A stretch of 64,000 nucleotides of DNA from Arthrobacter sp. P2b (GTDB lineage Bacteria > Actinomycetota > Actinomycetes > Actinomycetales > Micrococcaceae), in the NCBI RefSeq assembly GCF_900168295.1, contig NZ_FVZL01000015.1:1-64000 (forward strand), read 5' to 3'. The stretch's first letter is position 1. The number at the start of each line of letters is the position of its first letter. A program made the translations under genes and the position numbers. This document shows, piece by piece, positions 25,227 to 33,091 of the stretch. The notes beneath the pieces are model-generated. The model was given only the letters and a program-made list of their open reading frames with translations, did no database searches and was not told the origin of the DNA.

Positions 25227-25243
25227 TCTGGAATGCCGGACAG
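25227..25243. promoter_or_regulatory. IclR operator-like site 3 (before hutU)
   Basis: TCTGGAATGCCGGACAG, 96 bases before the hutU ATG; it differs from site 1 at two positions only. Its presence ahead of both the regulator and hutU is the evidence for regulon control. Confidence 0.6.
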
Positions 25244-25262
25244 CACCCCCGCAAAACCCCTA

Positions 25263-25287
25263 TAAAGCCTCTTCCTAACGGGCTTTA
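25263..25287 (+). promoter_or_regulatory. Dyad in hutU upstream region
   Basis: TAAAGCC (25263-25269) and GGCTTTA (25281-25287) form a perfect 7-bp stem with an 11-base loop, about 50 bases before hutU. It could be a leader hairpin or a protein-binding site; no uridine run follows, so it is not an intrinsic terminator. Confidence 0.4.
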
Positions 25288-25338
25288 GTTGATACAGAAC
25301 TTCTTCCACGCACAGACGCACAACGAAAAGGAGCCACC

Positions 25339-27045
25339 ATGGCACCCGCCGATTTCACCACCGGTGCCCGCCCGGTCAAAGCAGCCCGCGGCACCGAGCT
25401 CACCGCCAAGAGCTGGCAGACCGAAGCGCCGCTGCGCATGCTCATGAACAACCTGGACCCCGAGGTGGCCGAGCGTCCGGATGACCTGGTGGTCTACGGC
25501 GGCACCGGCCGGGCCGTGCGCTCCTGGGCAGCGTTCGACGCCATCACCCGCACCCTCGAAACCATGGAGAAGGACGAGACCCTCCTGGTCCAGTCCGGCA
25601 AGCCCGTGGGCGTCTTCCGCACCAACGAATGGGCACCCCGGGTGCTCCTGGCCAACTCCAATCTGGTGGGCGACTGGGCCAACTGGCCCGAGTTCCGCCG
25701 GCTCGAGGCCGAGGGCCTGATGATGTACGGCCAGATGACGGCGGGGTCCTGGATCTACATCGGCACCCAGGGCATCCTGCAGGGCACTTTCGAGACGTTC
25801 GCGGCGATCGCCCGCAAGCTCACCAAAGACGAGAACGGCACCCTCGCCGGGACACTCACCCTGACCGGCGGCTGCGGCGGCATGGGCGGCGCGCAGCCGC
25901 TCGCGGTCACTCTGAACGAGGGCGCGTGCCTGATCGTCGACGTCGACGAGACCCGCCTGCGCCGCCGTGCCGGCAAGCGGTACCTGGACGAGGTGGAAAC
26001 GGACCTCGACGCCGCCATCGCCAAGGTGCTCAAGGCCAAGGAAGAGCGGCGCGGCTGGTCCGTGGGCTACGTGGGCAACGCCGCCGAGGTCTTCCCAGAG
26101 ATCCTGCGCCGCCACAAAGCCGGCGAGCTCACCGTGGACATCGTCACCGACCAGACCTCCGCCCACGATCCGCTGAGCTACCTCCCCGAGGGCATCTCGG
26201 TCAGCGAATGGCACCGCGAAGCCGAAGCCGACCCGGAAGGCTTCACCAAGAAGGCGCAGGCCTCGATGGCACGCCACGTCCAGGCGATGGTCGAATTCCA
26301 GGACGCCGGCGCCGAGGTGTTCGACTACGGCAACTCCATCCGCGATGAGGCCCGCAAGGGCGGCTACACCCGCGCGTTCGAGTTCCCGGGCTTCGTCCCC
26401 GCCTACATCCGGCCGCTGTTCTGCGAGGGCCTGGGCCCGTTCCGCTGGGTGGCACTCTCCGGAGACCCCGAAGACATCCGCGTCACTGACGAGGCCATCA
26501 AGGAACTCTTCCCCGAGAACAAGCACCTGCACCGCTGGATCGACGCGGCGCAGGAACGCGTCGAATTCGAAGGACTGCCGGCACGGATCTGCTGGCTGGG
26601 CTACGGCGAGCGCGCCAAAGCCGGGCTGCTGTTCAACCAGCTCGTCAAGGAAGGCAAGGTCAAGGCGCCCATCGTGATCGGCCGCGACCACCTGGACTCC
26701 GGCTCCGTCGCCTCCCCCTACCGCGAAACCGAGGCCATGGCCGACGGCTCGGACGCGATCGCCGACTGGCCCATGCTCAACGCCCTGCTCAACACCGCTT
26801 CCGGTGCCACCTGGGTGTCACTGCACCACGGCGGCGGCGTGGGTATCGGCCGCTCCATCCACGCCGGCCAGGTCTCCGTCGCCGACGGCACCGACCTCGC
26901 CGCCGAAAAGCTCGAACGCCTCCTCACCAACGACCCCGGCATGGGCGTCATCCGCCACGCCGACGCCGGCTACGAACGCGCCCTCGACGTCGCCCAGGAG
27001 CGCGGCGTCCGCATCCCAATGAACGAGTCTTCAGGGACCAACTAG
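25339..27045 (+). CDS. hutU: Urocanate hydratase
   Basis: 568 aa, full family length. It converts urocanate to imidazolonepropionate, the second step of histidine degradation, with tightly bound NAD. Diagnostic segments are NNLDPEVAERPDDLVVYGGT near the N-terminus, LTLTGGCGGMGGAQPLAVTL at the NAD site and ARICWLGYGERAKAG containing C418, equivalent to the NAD-proximal active-site Cys. LHHGGGVGIGRSIHAGQVSV is near the C-terminus. AAAGGAG precedes the ATG. It is followed by a palindromic element and hutH. Confidence 0.97.
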   Translation: MAPADFTTGARPVKAARGTELTAKSWQTEAPLRMLMNNLDPEVAERPDDLVVYGGTGRAVRSWAAFDAITRTLETMEKDETLLVQSGKPVGVFRTNEWAPRVLLANSNLVGDWANWPEFRRLEAEGLMMYGQMTAGSWIYIGTQGILQGTFETFAAIARKLTKDENGTLAGTLTLTGGCGGMGGAQPLAVTLNEGACLIVDVDETRLRRRAGKRYLDEVETDLDAAIAKVLKAKEERRGWSVGYVGNAAEVFPEILRRHKAGELTVDIVTDQTSAHDPLSYLPEGISVSEWHREAEADPEGFTKKAQASMARHVQAMVEFQDAGAEVFDYGNSIRDEARKGGYTRAFEFPGFVPAYIRPLFCEGLGPFRWVALSGDPEDIRVTDEAIKELFPENKHLHRWIDAAQERVEFEGLPARICWLGYGERAKAGLLFNQLVKEGKVKAPIVIGRDHLDSGSVASPYRETEAMADGSDAIADWPMLNALLNTASGATWVSLHHGGGVGIGRSIHAGQVSVADGTDLAAEKLERLLTNDPGMGVIRHADAGYERALDVAQERGVRIPMNESSGTN

Positions 27046-27047
27046 TC

Positions 27048-27109
27048 CATCGACTGCTCCGTAACTGTCGTTTAGAGCCCCGAAAACGACAGTTACGGAG
27101 CAATCGATC
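27048..27109. repeat. Palindromic element, copy B (19-bp perfect stem)
   Basis: CATCGA (27048-27053) pairs with TCGATC (27104-27109) apart from one end base; TGCTCCGTAACTGTCGTTT (27055-27073) pairs perfectly with its complement ending at 27102, around a loop with GAGCCCC. Compared with copy A (15344), the arm base A/T is changed to G/C on both strands and the inner stem is also rewritten with pairing kept. It starts three bases after the hutU stop and ends 26 bases before hutH. Confidence 0.88.
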
Positions 27110-27135
27110 CCCGCACACCACAAAAAGTAGGAATC

Positions 27136-28728
27136 ATGACATTGATAACCCACGAACCGCTGACCATCACCCTTGGCTCCAGCGGGGTCACGCCCGAGGA
27201 TGTTGTCGCCGTCGCGCGCCACGACGCCAAGGTGGCCATCGCCCCGGAAGCCCTCGAAACAGTCGCCAAGGTCCGCGCCCACATCGACGGCCTCGCCTCC
27301 AGCGACGTCCCGGCCTACGGCATCTCCACCGGCTTCGGGGCCCTCGCCAACCGCCACATCCCCACCGAGCTGCGCACCCAGCTCCAGAAGAGCCTGATCC
27401 GCAGCCACGCCGCGGGCATGGGGCCCGCGGTGGAGCGCGAGGTGGTGCGCGGCATTATGTTCCTGCGCGCCAAGACCCTGGCGTCGGGCCGCACCGGGGT
27501 CCGGCCCGTGGTCCTGCAGACCATGGTGGACGTCCTCAACGCCGGCATCACGCCGGTGGTGCGCGAATTCGGCTCGCTCGGCTGCTCCGGCGATCTCGCC
27601 CCGCTGTCGCACTGCGCGCTGGTGCTCATGGGTGAGGGCGAGGCGGAAGGGCCTGACGGCGAACTGGTTGGCGCCGCCGGGCAGCGCACCGTTGCGGAGC
27701 TGCTCGCCGATCACGGCATCGAGCCCGTCACCCTCGCCGAAAAGGAAGGCCTGGCCCTCGTCAACGGCACCGAGGGCATGCTGGGCATGCTCCTGATGGC
27801 CATCGCTGACCTTCGCCGGCTGCTGACGACGGCGGACATTACCGCGGCGCTCAGCGTCGAGGCGCTGCTGGGTACCGACCAGGTGTTCCTGCCGGAGCTC
27901 CATGCCGCGCTGCGCCCGCACCCCGGCCAGGCTGCCAGCGCGGACAACATGCTCCGCGTCCTGTCCAACTCGCCCATCGTTGCCTCCCACCGGGTGGGCG
28001 ATTCACGCGTCCAGGACGCCTACTCCCTCCGCTGTGCACCGCAGGTGGCCGGCGCCGTCAGGGACACCATCGACCATGCTGAACTGGTGGCGTCGCGCGA
28101 GCTGGCCGCTGCCATCGACAACCCCGTGGTGCTGCCGGATGGCCGGGTCAGCTCCAACGGGAACTTCCATGGCGCCCCGGTGGCATACGTGCTGGACTTC
28201 CTGGCCATCGCCGTCGCGGACCTGAGTTCCATCGCGGAGCGCCGGACGGACCGGATGCTGGATCCTGCCCGATCGCACGGCCTCCCCGCTTTCCTCGCGG
28301 CTGATCCCGGTGTGGATTCAGGCCTCATGATCGCCCAGTACACCCAGGCGGGCCTGGTGTCCGACAACAAGCGGCTGGCGGTCCCCGCATCCGTGGACTC
28401 CATCCCCAGCTCCGCGATGCAGGAAGACCACGTGTCCATGGGCTGGCATGCAGCCCGGAAGCTGCGCAAGGCCGTCGAAAACCTTCGCCGCGTCCTGGCC
28501 ATCGAACTGGTTACCTCGGCCCGGGCCCTGGACATCCGGAGCCAGCTTTCCGGCGGCGTCCTCACGCCTGGCCCGGCAGGCTCCGCCGTCGTCGCTGCCC
28601 TTCGTGAGGTCGTCGAGGGGCCGGGAACGGACCGCTTCCTCTCACCAGAGCTGGAAGCGGCGGACCGGCTGGTGGCGTCCGGGGAGGTGTGGAGGGCGGC
28701 CGAATCAGCAGTAGGCCCGCTTGCCTGA
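27136..28728 (+). CDS. hutH: Histidine ammonia-lyase
   Basis: 530 aa. It deaminates histidine to urocanate. The MIO-forming tripeptide region is GSLGCSGDLAPLSH with C150-S151-G152 in place of the usual Ala-Ser-Gly. Other family segments are YGISTGFGALANRHIP with the active-site Tyr, AAIDNPVVLPDGRVSSNGNF and SSAMQEDHVSMGWHAARKLR. AGTAGGAATC precedes the ATG. It is downstream of hutU with the palindromic element between, so its expression may be tuned by that hairpin. Confidence 0.95.
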   Translation: MTLITHEPLTITLGSSGVTPEDVVAVARHDAKVAIAPEALETVAKVRAHIDGLASSDVPAYGISTGFGALANRHIPTELRTQLQKSLIRSHAAGMGPAVEREVVRGIMFLRAKTLASGRTGVRPVVLQTMVDVLNAGITPVVREFGSLGCSGDLAPLSHCALVLMGEGEAEGPDGELVGAAGQRTVAELLADHGIEPVTLAEKEGLALVNGTEGMLGMLLMAIADLRRLLTTADITAALSVEALLGTDQVFLPELHAALRPHPGQAASADNMLRVLSNSPIVASHRVGDSRVQDAYSLRCAPQVAGAVRDTIDHAELVASRELAAAIDNPVVLPDGRVSSNGNFHGAPVAYVLDFLAIAVADLSSIAERRTDRMLDPARSHGLPAFLAADPGVDSGLMIAQYTQAGLVSDNKRLAVPASVDSIPSSAMQEDHVSMGWHAARKLRKAVENLRRVLAIELVTSARALDIRSQLSGGVLTPGPAGSAVVAALREVVEGPGTDRFLSPELEAADRLVASGEVWRAAESAVGPLA

Positions 28729-28890
28729 CATCGAAGAATCTTCAGTATGCGGACAGCTCCTGTCCAAGGGGCGGAATTTTCGGCGACACGGTCAACCGTG
28801 GGCGGAAGAGTGTAGTAGAACTGAAGGTGTAGTGAAAGTCACATCAACGAGGCTGTGGCGCAGAACGTATACAAAGGGGTAGAAGTTCAA

Positions 28891-29127
28891 ATGAAAGCAC
28901 GTGGGGCAGTCTTATCGAGGCGCAATGCCCATTCCGCCGTGGTATCCAACTGGAAGAGCCTTTCGGTTGGTGACCATGTCGAGATCATCAAGCATGCGCA
29001 TGTGGTAGCGGCCGGGGAGGTGGAAGAGGTGTCGCAGAGCGGAAACGTCCTGTGGCTTGTGCCGGCGGGCCCGGCAGAAAAGCAGCTCTTCCTGAAGTCC
29101 GACGGCGTACAGGTCCGCCGCGGCTAG
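28891..29127 (+). CDS. Small beta-rich protein, unknown function
   Basis: 78 aa from ATG 28891 (MKARGAVLSRRNAHSAVVSN); a GTG at 28855 would add 12 residues and cannot be excluded because AAAGGGG lies between the two. The body (SLSVGDHVEIIKHAHVVAAG, EVEEVSQSGNVLWLVPAG, LKSDGVQVRR) has alternating beta strands like an SH3-type barrel. No signal peptide, Cys motif or membrane helix. It is followed by a strong terminator and appears to be a monocistronic stress-type gene. Confidence 0.55.
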   Translation: MKARGAVLSRRNAHSAVVSNWKSLSVGDHVEIIKHAHVVAAGEVEEVSQSGNVLWLVPAGPAEKQLFLKSDGVQVRRG

Positions 29128-29145
29128 GAGCCCCAGCAGATACAG

Positions 29146-29183
29146 CAAATCCCCGCACTGCCGAAAGGCAGGGCGGGGATTTG
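29146..29183. terminator. Strong two-way intrinsic terminator
   Basis: CAAATCCCCGC (29146-29156) pairs with GCGGGGATTTG (29173-29183); an inner CTGCC-GAAA-GGCAG stem closes on a GNRA tetraloop. TGCGTTTTGG follows on the plus strand. It separates the two convergent small genes at 28891-29127 and 29212-29472. Confidence 0.9.
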
Positions 29184-29211
29184 TGCGTTTTGGCTTTCCG
29201 CGATGGGAAAA

Positions 29212-29472
29212 TCAGGCTGCGAACACCTCGTAGGTTTCCCCGAACGGTACTGATTCGTCCAGGGCTACGGTGTAGCGTCCCGGGTGGAGCCTCGTCACCA
29301 GGATGCCGCAGACAGCATCCTTTGCGGCCACCTCGATCAGCTCTGCAACGGCCTCTTCCAGGCCGGCGTGTACTTCGCGGGCGCTGGAAAATTCCAGGTC
29401 GATGGACCGGCTCGCATGTGCTTCTGCGGAGTCCGCGGCGTCGGGGCGGCGCTCCAACGTGGCTGTAGTCAT
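29212..29472 (-). CDS. Small protein, unknown function
   Basis: 86 aa. The sequence has an Arg/Ala-rich start (MTTATLERRPDAADSAEAHA), a predicted helix (EVHAGLEEAVAELIEVAAKD) and two beta strands (AVCGILVTRLHPGRYTVALD). This helix-plus-strands layout is reminiscent of small ACT- or Usp-like folds, but I do not recognise the family. AGAAAG lies upstream of ATG 29472. It converges on the small gene at 28891 with the terminator between. Confidence 0.55.
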   Translation of the reverse strand: MTTATLERRPDAADSAEAHASRSIDLEFSSAREVHAGLEEAVAELIEVAAKDAVCGILVTRLHPGRYTVALDESVPFGETYEVFAA

Positions 29473-29706
29473 GTGCTGAACTTTCTGTGTTTCCTGCCTG
29501 AGGGCCCACCCAGCCTACCGGCCGCTACCGGAGATGTCAGATGACTGCTGAATCCCAAGCACTCTACGGCCGCCGGACGAGCAAGCACAGAAGACTCCAC
29601 GGCAGCCTGGCTCCAGTCACAATCGGTGCGTTTTGCGGCCGGAGGCGCCGCCGCGCCACGATAGGAAACAGTCCTCCCACTCATCCCGGATCAAAGGAGA
29701 TTCACC

Positions 29707-30636
29707 ATGAAAATCATGCGCCTGGGCGAGGCCGGGAAGGAACAGCCGGCCGTGATGGTTCCTGCCGGCGATGGTTCCTCCCGGTACTTCAGCCTGCTGC
29801 CCCTGACGCGGGATGTGGACGGCGCCTTCCTGGCATCAGGAGGCCTCGACCGGGCGCGGGAGGCACTGGCAGCCGGAACCCTTCCCGTCCTTGAGAACGC
29901 AGAAACCTTGCGCGTGGGAGCTCCCGTGGCCCGGCCGGGAACAGTGGTGGGCATCGGCATGAATTATGCGGCCCATGCAGCGGAGTCCGGTTCTGCGCCG
30001 CTGGAGATCCCTGTCGTGTTCCTCAAGCCCAGCAACACAGTGGCCGGTCCCTACGACGCCGCCCCCGTTCCGCCCCTCTCCAGCAAGTATGACTGGGAGG
30101 TGGAATTGGGCATCGTCATCGGCCGGGAAGCCAGCTACCTCGCAACCACAGATGAAGCGGCCGCCTGCATCGCAGGGTACGTCGCGGCGAACGACCTCTC
30201 GGAGCGTGAGTACCAGCTGCCCGGGGCCGCCGGGCAGTGGACAAAGGGCAAAACGCTGCCAGGGTCAACACCCCTGGGCCCGTGGCTTGTCCCTGCGGAA
30301 GACGTCGACGGCGGGAACCTCCGGCTGCGCAGCTGGGTCAATGGGGAACCGCGGCAGGACTCCACCACATCAGAGCTCATTTTCGACGCTGCCACCCTGG
30401 TCCACCACTGCAGCCAGTACATGCGGCTGGAGCCCGGTGATGTCATCATCACCGGGACTCCGGAAGGGGTGGCCCTCAGCGGCCGCTTCCCCTACCTCCA
30501 GCCGGGCGATGTGGTGGAGGTAGAGGTGGAAGGCCTGGGCCGCCAGCGCCAGGAACTGTACCGCGCAGGATCCGGCGTACTAGCCGGCCTTCACCGCCAG
30601 GACCGGGCAGTCGGCCTCCAGCAGGATGCGCTGTGA
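29707..30636 (+). CDS. Fumarylacetoacetate hydrolase-family protein
   Basis: 309 aa. The FAH fold is shown by GIGMNYAAHAAE, the metal ligands in YDWEVELGIVIG, NDLSEREYQLPG, GKTLPGSTPLGPWLVPAED and ITGTPEGVALSG. Members hydrolyse acylpyruvates or hydrate/decarboxylate 2-keto acids. AAAGGAG precedes ATG 29707. The domain ends near residue 290; the last ~19 residues (SGVLAGLHRQDRAVGLQQDA) read through the 3' end of the convergent usp gene by 57 bp. It may process an acid imported by the adjacent TctCBA system. Confidence 0.85.
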   Translation: MKIMRLGEAGKEQPAVMVPAGDGSSRYFSLLPLTRDVDGAFLASGGLDRAREALAAGTLPVLENAETLRVGAPVARPGTVVGIGMNYAAHAAESGSAPLEIPVVFLKPSNTVAGPYDAAPVPPLSSKYDWEVELGIVIGREASYLATTDEAAACIAGYVAANDLSEREYQLPGAAGQWTKGKTLPGSTPLGPWLVPAEDVDGGNLRLRSWVNGEPRQDSTTSELIFDAATLVHHCSQYMRLEPGDVIITGTPEGVALSGRFPYLQPGDVVEVEVEGLGRQRQELYRAGSGVLAGLHRQDRAVGLQQDAL

Positions 30637-30972
30637 CACACTGCCCATGATGAGCTTGCCCACCGGGGTGCGGCGCCGCAGGCCGATCACGATCAGCTCG
30701 GCGTTGTTCTCCTCCGCGGCGTCCAGGACCTCGGCGGCGGCATCGTGGCCACGGACCGGCTGCTTGATCACATGGTCGATGCCCTGGGTGGCCAGCCGGT
30801 CCTCGATGCTCTGGATGTCCGAATCCTGGGCGTAGCGGTTGTCCACCAAAGCGTCGCCCTTGGACGAGTTGATGACCAGCAGTCGGGTGTTGCTCTTCCG
30901 GGCTTCGTGGATGGCCTGGGTCAGGGCTGCTTCGCCCTCGGGTGTCGGGACGTATCCCACCACGATGGTCAT
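30580..30972 (-). CDS. Universal stress protein, last gene of the tct operon
   Basis: 130 aa single Usp domain: MTIVVGYVPTPEGEAALTQA at the N-terminus, and the ATP-binding signature VIGLRRRTPVGKLIMGSVSQ followed by LLEADCPVLAVKAG. Start ATG 30972 is set by AAGGAGACACC; it overlaps the tctA stop (ATGA). Usp genes coupled to tctABC operons are common in actinobacteria. Its 3' end overlaps the end of the convergent FAH-family gene. Confidence 0.9.
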   Translation of the reverse strand: MTIVVGYVPTPEGEAALTQAIHEARKSNTRLLVINSSKGDALVDNRYAQDSDIQSIEDRLATQGIDHVIKQPVRGHDAAAEVLDAAEENNAELIVIGLRRRTPVGKLIMGSVSQRILLEADCPVLAVKAG

Positions 30973-32579
30973 GGTGTCTCCTTCTTTTCGGGGCGGGCGG
31001 AGCTTTCTGAATGGACGGGCAGATCCGGGTGGGCGGAGCTGCCTGAAGGAGCCTCCGGAGCGGACGGTGTGGCCACGCCGCCCGTGGCAAGCGCCGGACG
31101 GTTGCGCCGGATGAGTTTGAAGATGAACGGCCACACCAGGATGATGGCCACGATGATGTAGATGACGACGGCGATCGGCTCGCTGAACAGGCCGGCCGGG
31201 TCACCGGCGCTGAGCTGCAGCGTCTGCCGCAGTTGCTTCTCGATGCGCGGGCCCAGGATGACGCCGAGGATCAGCGGCAGGACCGGAAGGCCGAAACGCC
31301 GCATCATGAAGCCCAGCGCGCCGAGCGCCAGCAGGAGCACCAGGTCAAACGCCTGCAGGTTCACCGAGTAGGCGCCCAGGGTGGCGAAGAACAGGATGCC
31401 GGCGTACAGGTACGGGCGCGGGATCTGCAGGAGCTTCGCCCACATCGGTGCCAGCGGCAGGTTGATCAGCAGCAACAGCAGGTTGCCGATGAAGAGGCTG
31501 GCGATCAGTGCCCACACCAGGGGGCCCTGGCTCGAGAAGAGCTGGGGACCGGGCTGGATGCCGTAGCTGGTGAACGCTGCGAGCATCACCGCGGCGGTGG
31601 CGTTGGTGGGCAGGCCCAGGGCAAGCATGGGGGTCAGGGTGCCGGCAGCTGCAGCGTTGTTGGCAGCTTCCGGACCGGCCACGCCTTCGATGGCGCCCTT
31701 GCCGAACTCCTCGGGGTGCTTGCTGAGGCGCTTCTCGGTGACGTAGGAGAGGAACGTGGGGATCTCGGCGCCGCCGGCGGGCAGTGCACCGAAGGGGAAG
31801 CCGTAGGCGGTCCCGCGGAGCCAGGGCTTCCAGGACCGCTTCCAGTCCTGCTTACCCATCCACGGGCGGCCCACGGGAATGATCTGCAGGGGGTTGCGGC
31901 GCAGGTGGGCGGCCACCCAGAGGGCTTCACCGACGGCGAAGATCGCCACCGCCACCACCACAATGTCCAGGCCGTCAGCCAGGAGCGGCACGCCGAACGT
32001 GAGCCGGGCCTGGCCCGTGACCACGTCCAGGCCTACCAGACCGATGGCGAGGCCAAGGCCCAGCGATGCGAAGCCGCGAAGGCGGGAGGAACCGAGGACC
32101 GCGGTGACGGCCAGCAGGGCCAGCACCATGATCGAGAAGTAGCTCGGCGCGCCCAGGCTGACGGCGAATTCCACCACGACCGGGGCGCAGACTGCCAGGA
32201 GGGCGGTACCGATGGTGCCGGCAACGAAGGAGCCGATGGCCGCCGTCGCAAGCGCCTGTGCCGCACGCCCCGCCTTGGCCATTTTGTTGCCTTCGATCGC
32301 CGTCACCACCGACGACGACTCGCCAGGTGTGTTCAGCAGGATCGAGGTGGTGGAGCCGCCGTACATGCCGCCGTAATAGATGCCGGCGAACATAATGAAG
32401 GCGCTGGTAGGTTCCAGGGCGTAGGTGACCGGGAGCAGCAGGGCAACGGTCATGGCCGGGCCCAGGCCCGGAAGGACGCCGACGGCGGTGCCCAGGAGTA
32501 CGCCGATCACGGCGTAGAGGAAGTTCATGGGGGTCAGGGCGGTCGCGAAACCGTCCATCAGTGAGGACCAGACGTCCAT
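30969..32579 (-). CDS. tctA: Tripartite tricarboxylate transporter, large permease TctA
   Basis: 536 aa with about 11-12 helices. The TctA signature is PGLGPAMTVALLLPVTYALE, then MFAGIYYGGMYGGSTTSILL and NTPGESSSVVTAIEGNKMAK. A second internal match is FPFGALPAGGAEIPTFLSYV. The C-terminal ~45 residues are a Pro/Ser/Glu-rich hydrophilic tail. It is the main channel component for a carboxylate captured by TctC. Its ATG overlaps the tctB TGA by one base. Confidence 0.95.
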   Translation of the reverse strand: MDVWSSLMDGFATALTPMNFLYAVIGVLLGTAVGVLPGLGPAMTVALLLPVTYALEPTSAFIMFAGIYYGGMYGGSTTSILLNTPGESSSVVTAIEGNKMAKAGRAAQALATAAIGSFVAGTIGTALLAVCAPVVVEFAVSLGAPSYFSIMVLALLAVTAVLGSSRLRGFASLGLGLAIGLVGLDVVTGQARLTFGVPLLADGLDIVVVAVAIFAVGEALWVAAHLRRNPLQIIPVGRPWMGKQDWKRSWKPWLRGTAYGFPFGALPAGGAEIPTFLSYVTEKRLSKHPEEFGKGAIEGVAGPEAANNAAAAGTLTPMLALGLPTNATAAVMLAAFTSYGIQPGPQLFSSQGPLVWALIASLFIGNLLLLLINLPLAPMWAKLLQIPRPYLYAGILFFATLGAYSVNLQAFDLVLLLALGALGFMMRRFGLPVLPLILGVILGPRIEKQLRQTLQLSAGDPAGLFSEPIAVVIYIIVAIILVWPFIFKLIRRNRPALATGGVATPSAPEAPSGSSAHPDLPVHSESSARPEKKETP

Positions 32580-33091
32580 CAGAGGATTCCTTCCAGGAGT
32601 CCGGCCGGCAGTGCGATGCCGAGGCCGAGGTAGAAGCCGTAGAAGGTGAGCAGGGCCAGGGCCAGGGAAATGATCCCGTCTCGGATGTAGTGGCGGCTGC
32701 CCAGGGCGAGGACGCTGCCCCAGAACAGTACCGTTCCGGAGATGACCCAGCCGGCCCAGTCGATGAGCAGGATGTTAAGGATGAAGGCGCCTGCCAGGGG
32801 CAGGACCGTCTTCCAGTCGGCGGGGTGGGTAAGGTCCACGTCCTCGCCGCCTTCCGCCTCGCCCTGGCCGCCGCGGAGGACGTTGACGGCCAGGAGGACG
32901 GCGCAGACCAGCAGCATGGCGCCCACGATGAACGGGAGGGTCTTTGGTCCTACTGGATCAGACTGGGAGTACGGGGTGGAGATGCGGGCCGCGTCCCAGA
33001 TGACCAGGGCGCCGGCCGCGCCGAGCAGGAGGGCAACCCCCAGCTCGGCGCGGCCTTTCAGCCGTGAGGCAAGTGTTGGGGAGGAGCTCAC
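32579..33091 (-). CDS. tctB: Tripartite tricarboxylate transporter, small permease TctB
   Basis: 170 aa from GTG 33091, which overlaps the tctC stop (GTGA); the open frame extends upstream but inside tctC. Four membrane helices are visible (GVALLLGAAGALVIWDAARI, FIVGAMLLVCAVLLAVNVL, VLPLAGAFILNILLIDWAGW and a C-terminal LALALLTFYGFYLGLGIALP). This fits the TctB family by size and position. A hydrophilic loop with GQGEAEGGEDVDLTHP separates helices two and three. Confidence 0.88.
   Translation of the reverse strand: MSSSPTLASRLKGRAELGVALLLGAAGALVIWDAARISTPYSQSDPVGPKTLPFIVGAMLLVCAVLLAVNVLRGGQGEAEGGEDVDLTHPADWKTVLPLAGAFILNILLIDWAGWVISGTVLFWGSVLALGSRHYIRDGIISLALALLTFYGFYLGLGIALPAGLLEGIL

Noticed and set aside
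15344..27109. IS element or composite transposon bounded by the two palindromes
   Set aside because: The intervening 11.6 kb holds ordinary chromosomal genes, with no transposase and no target duplications.
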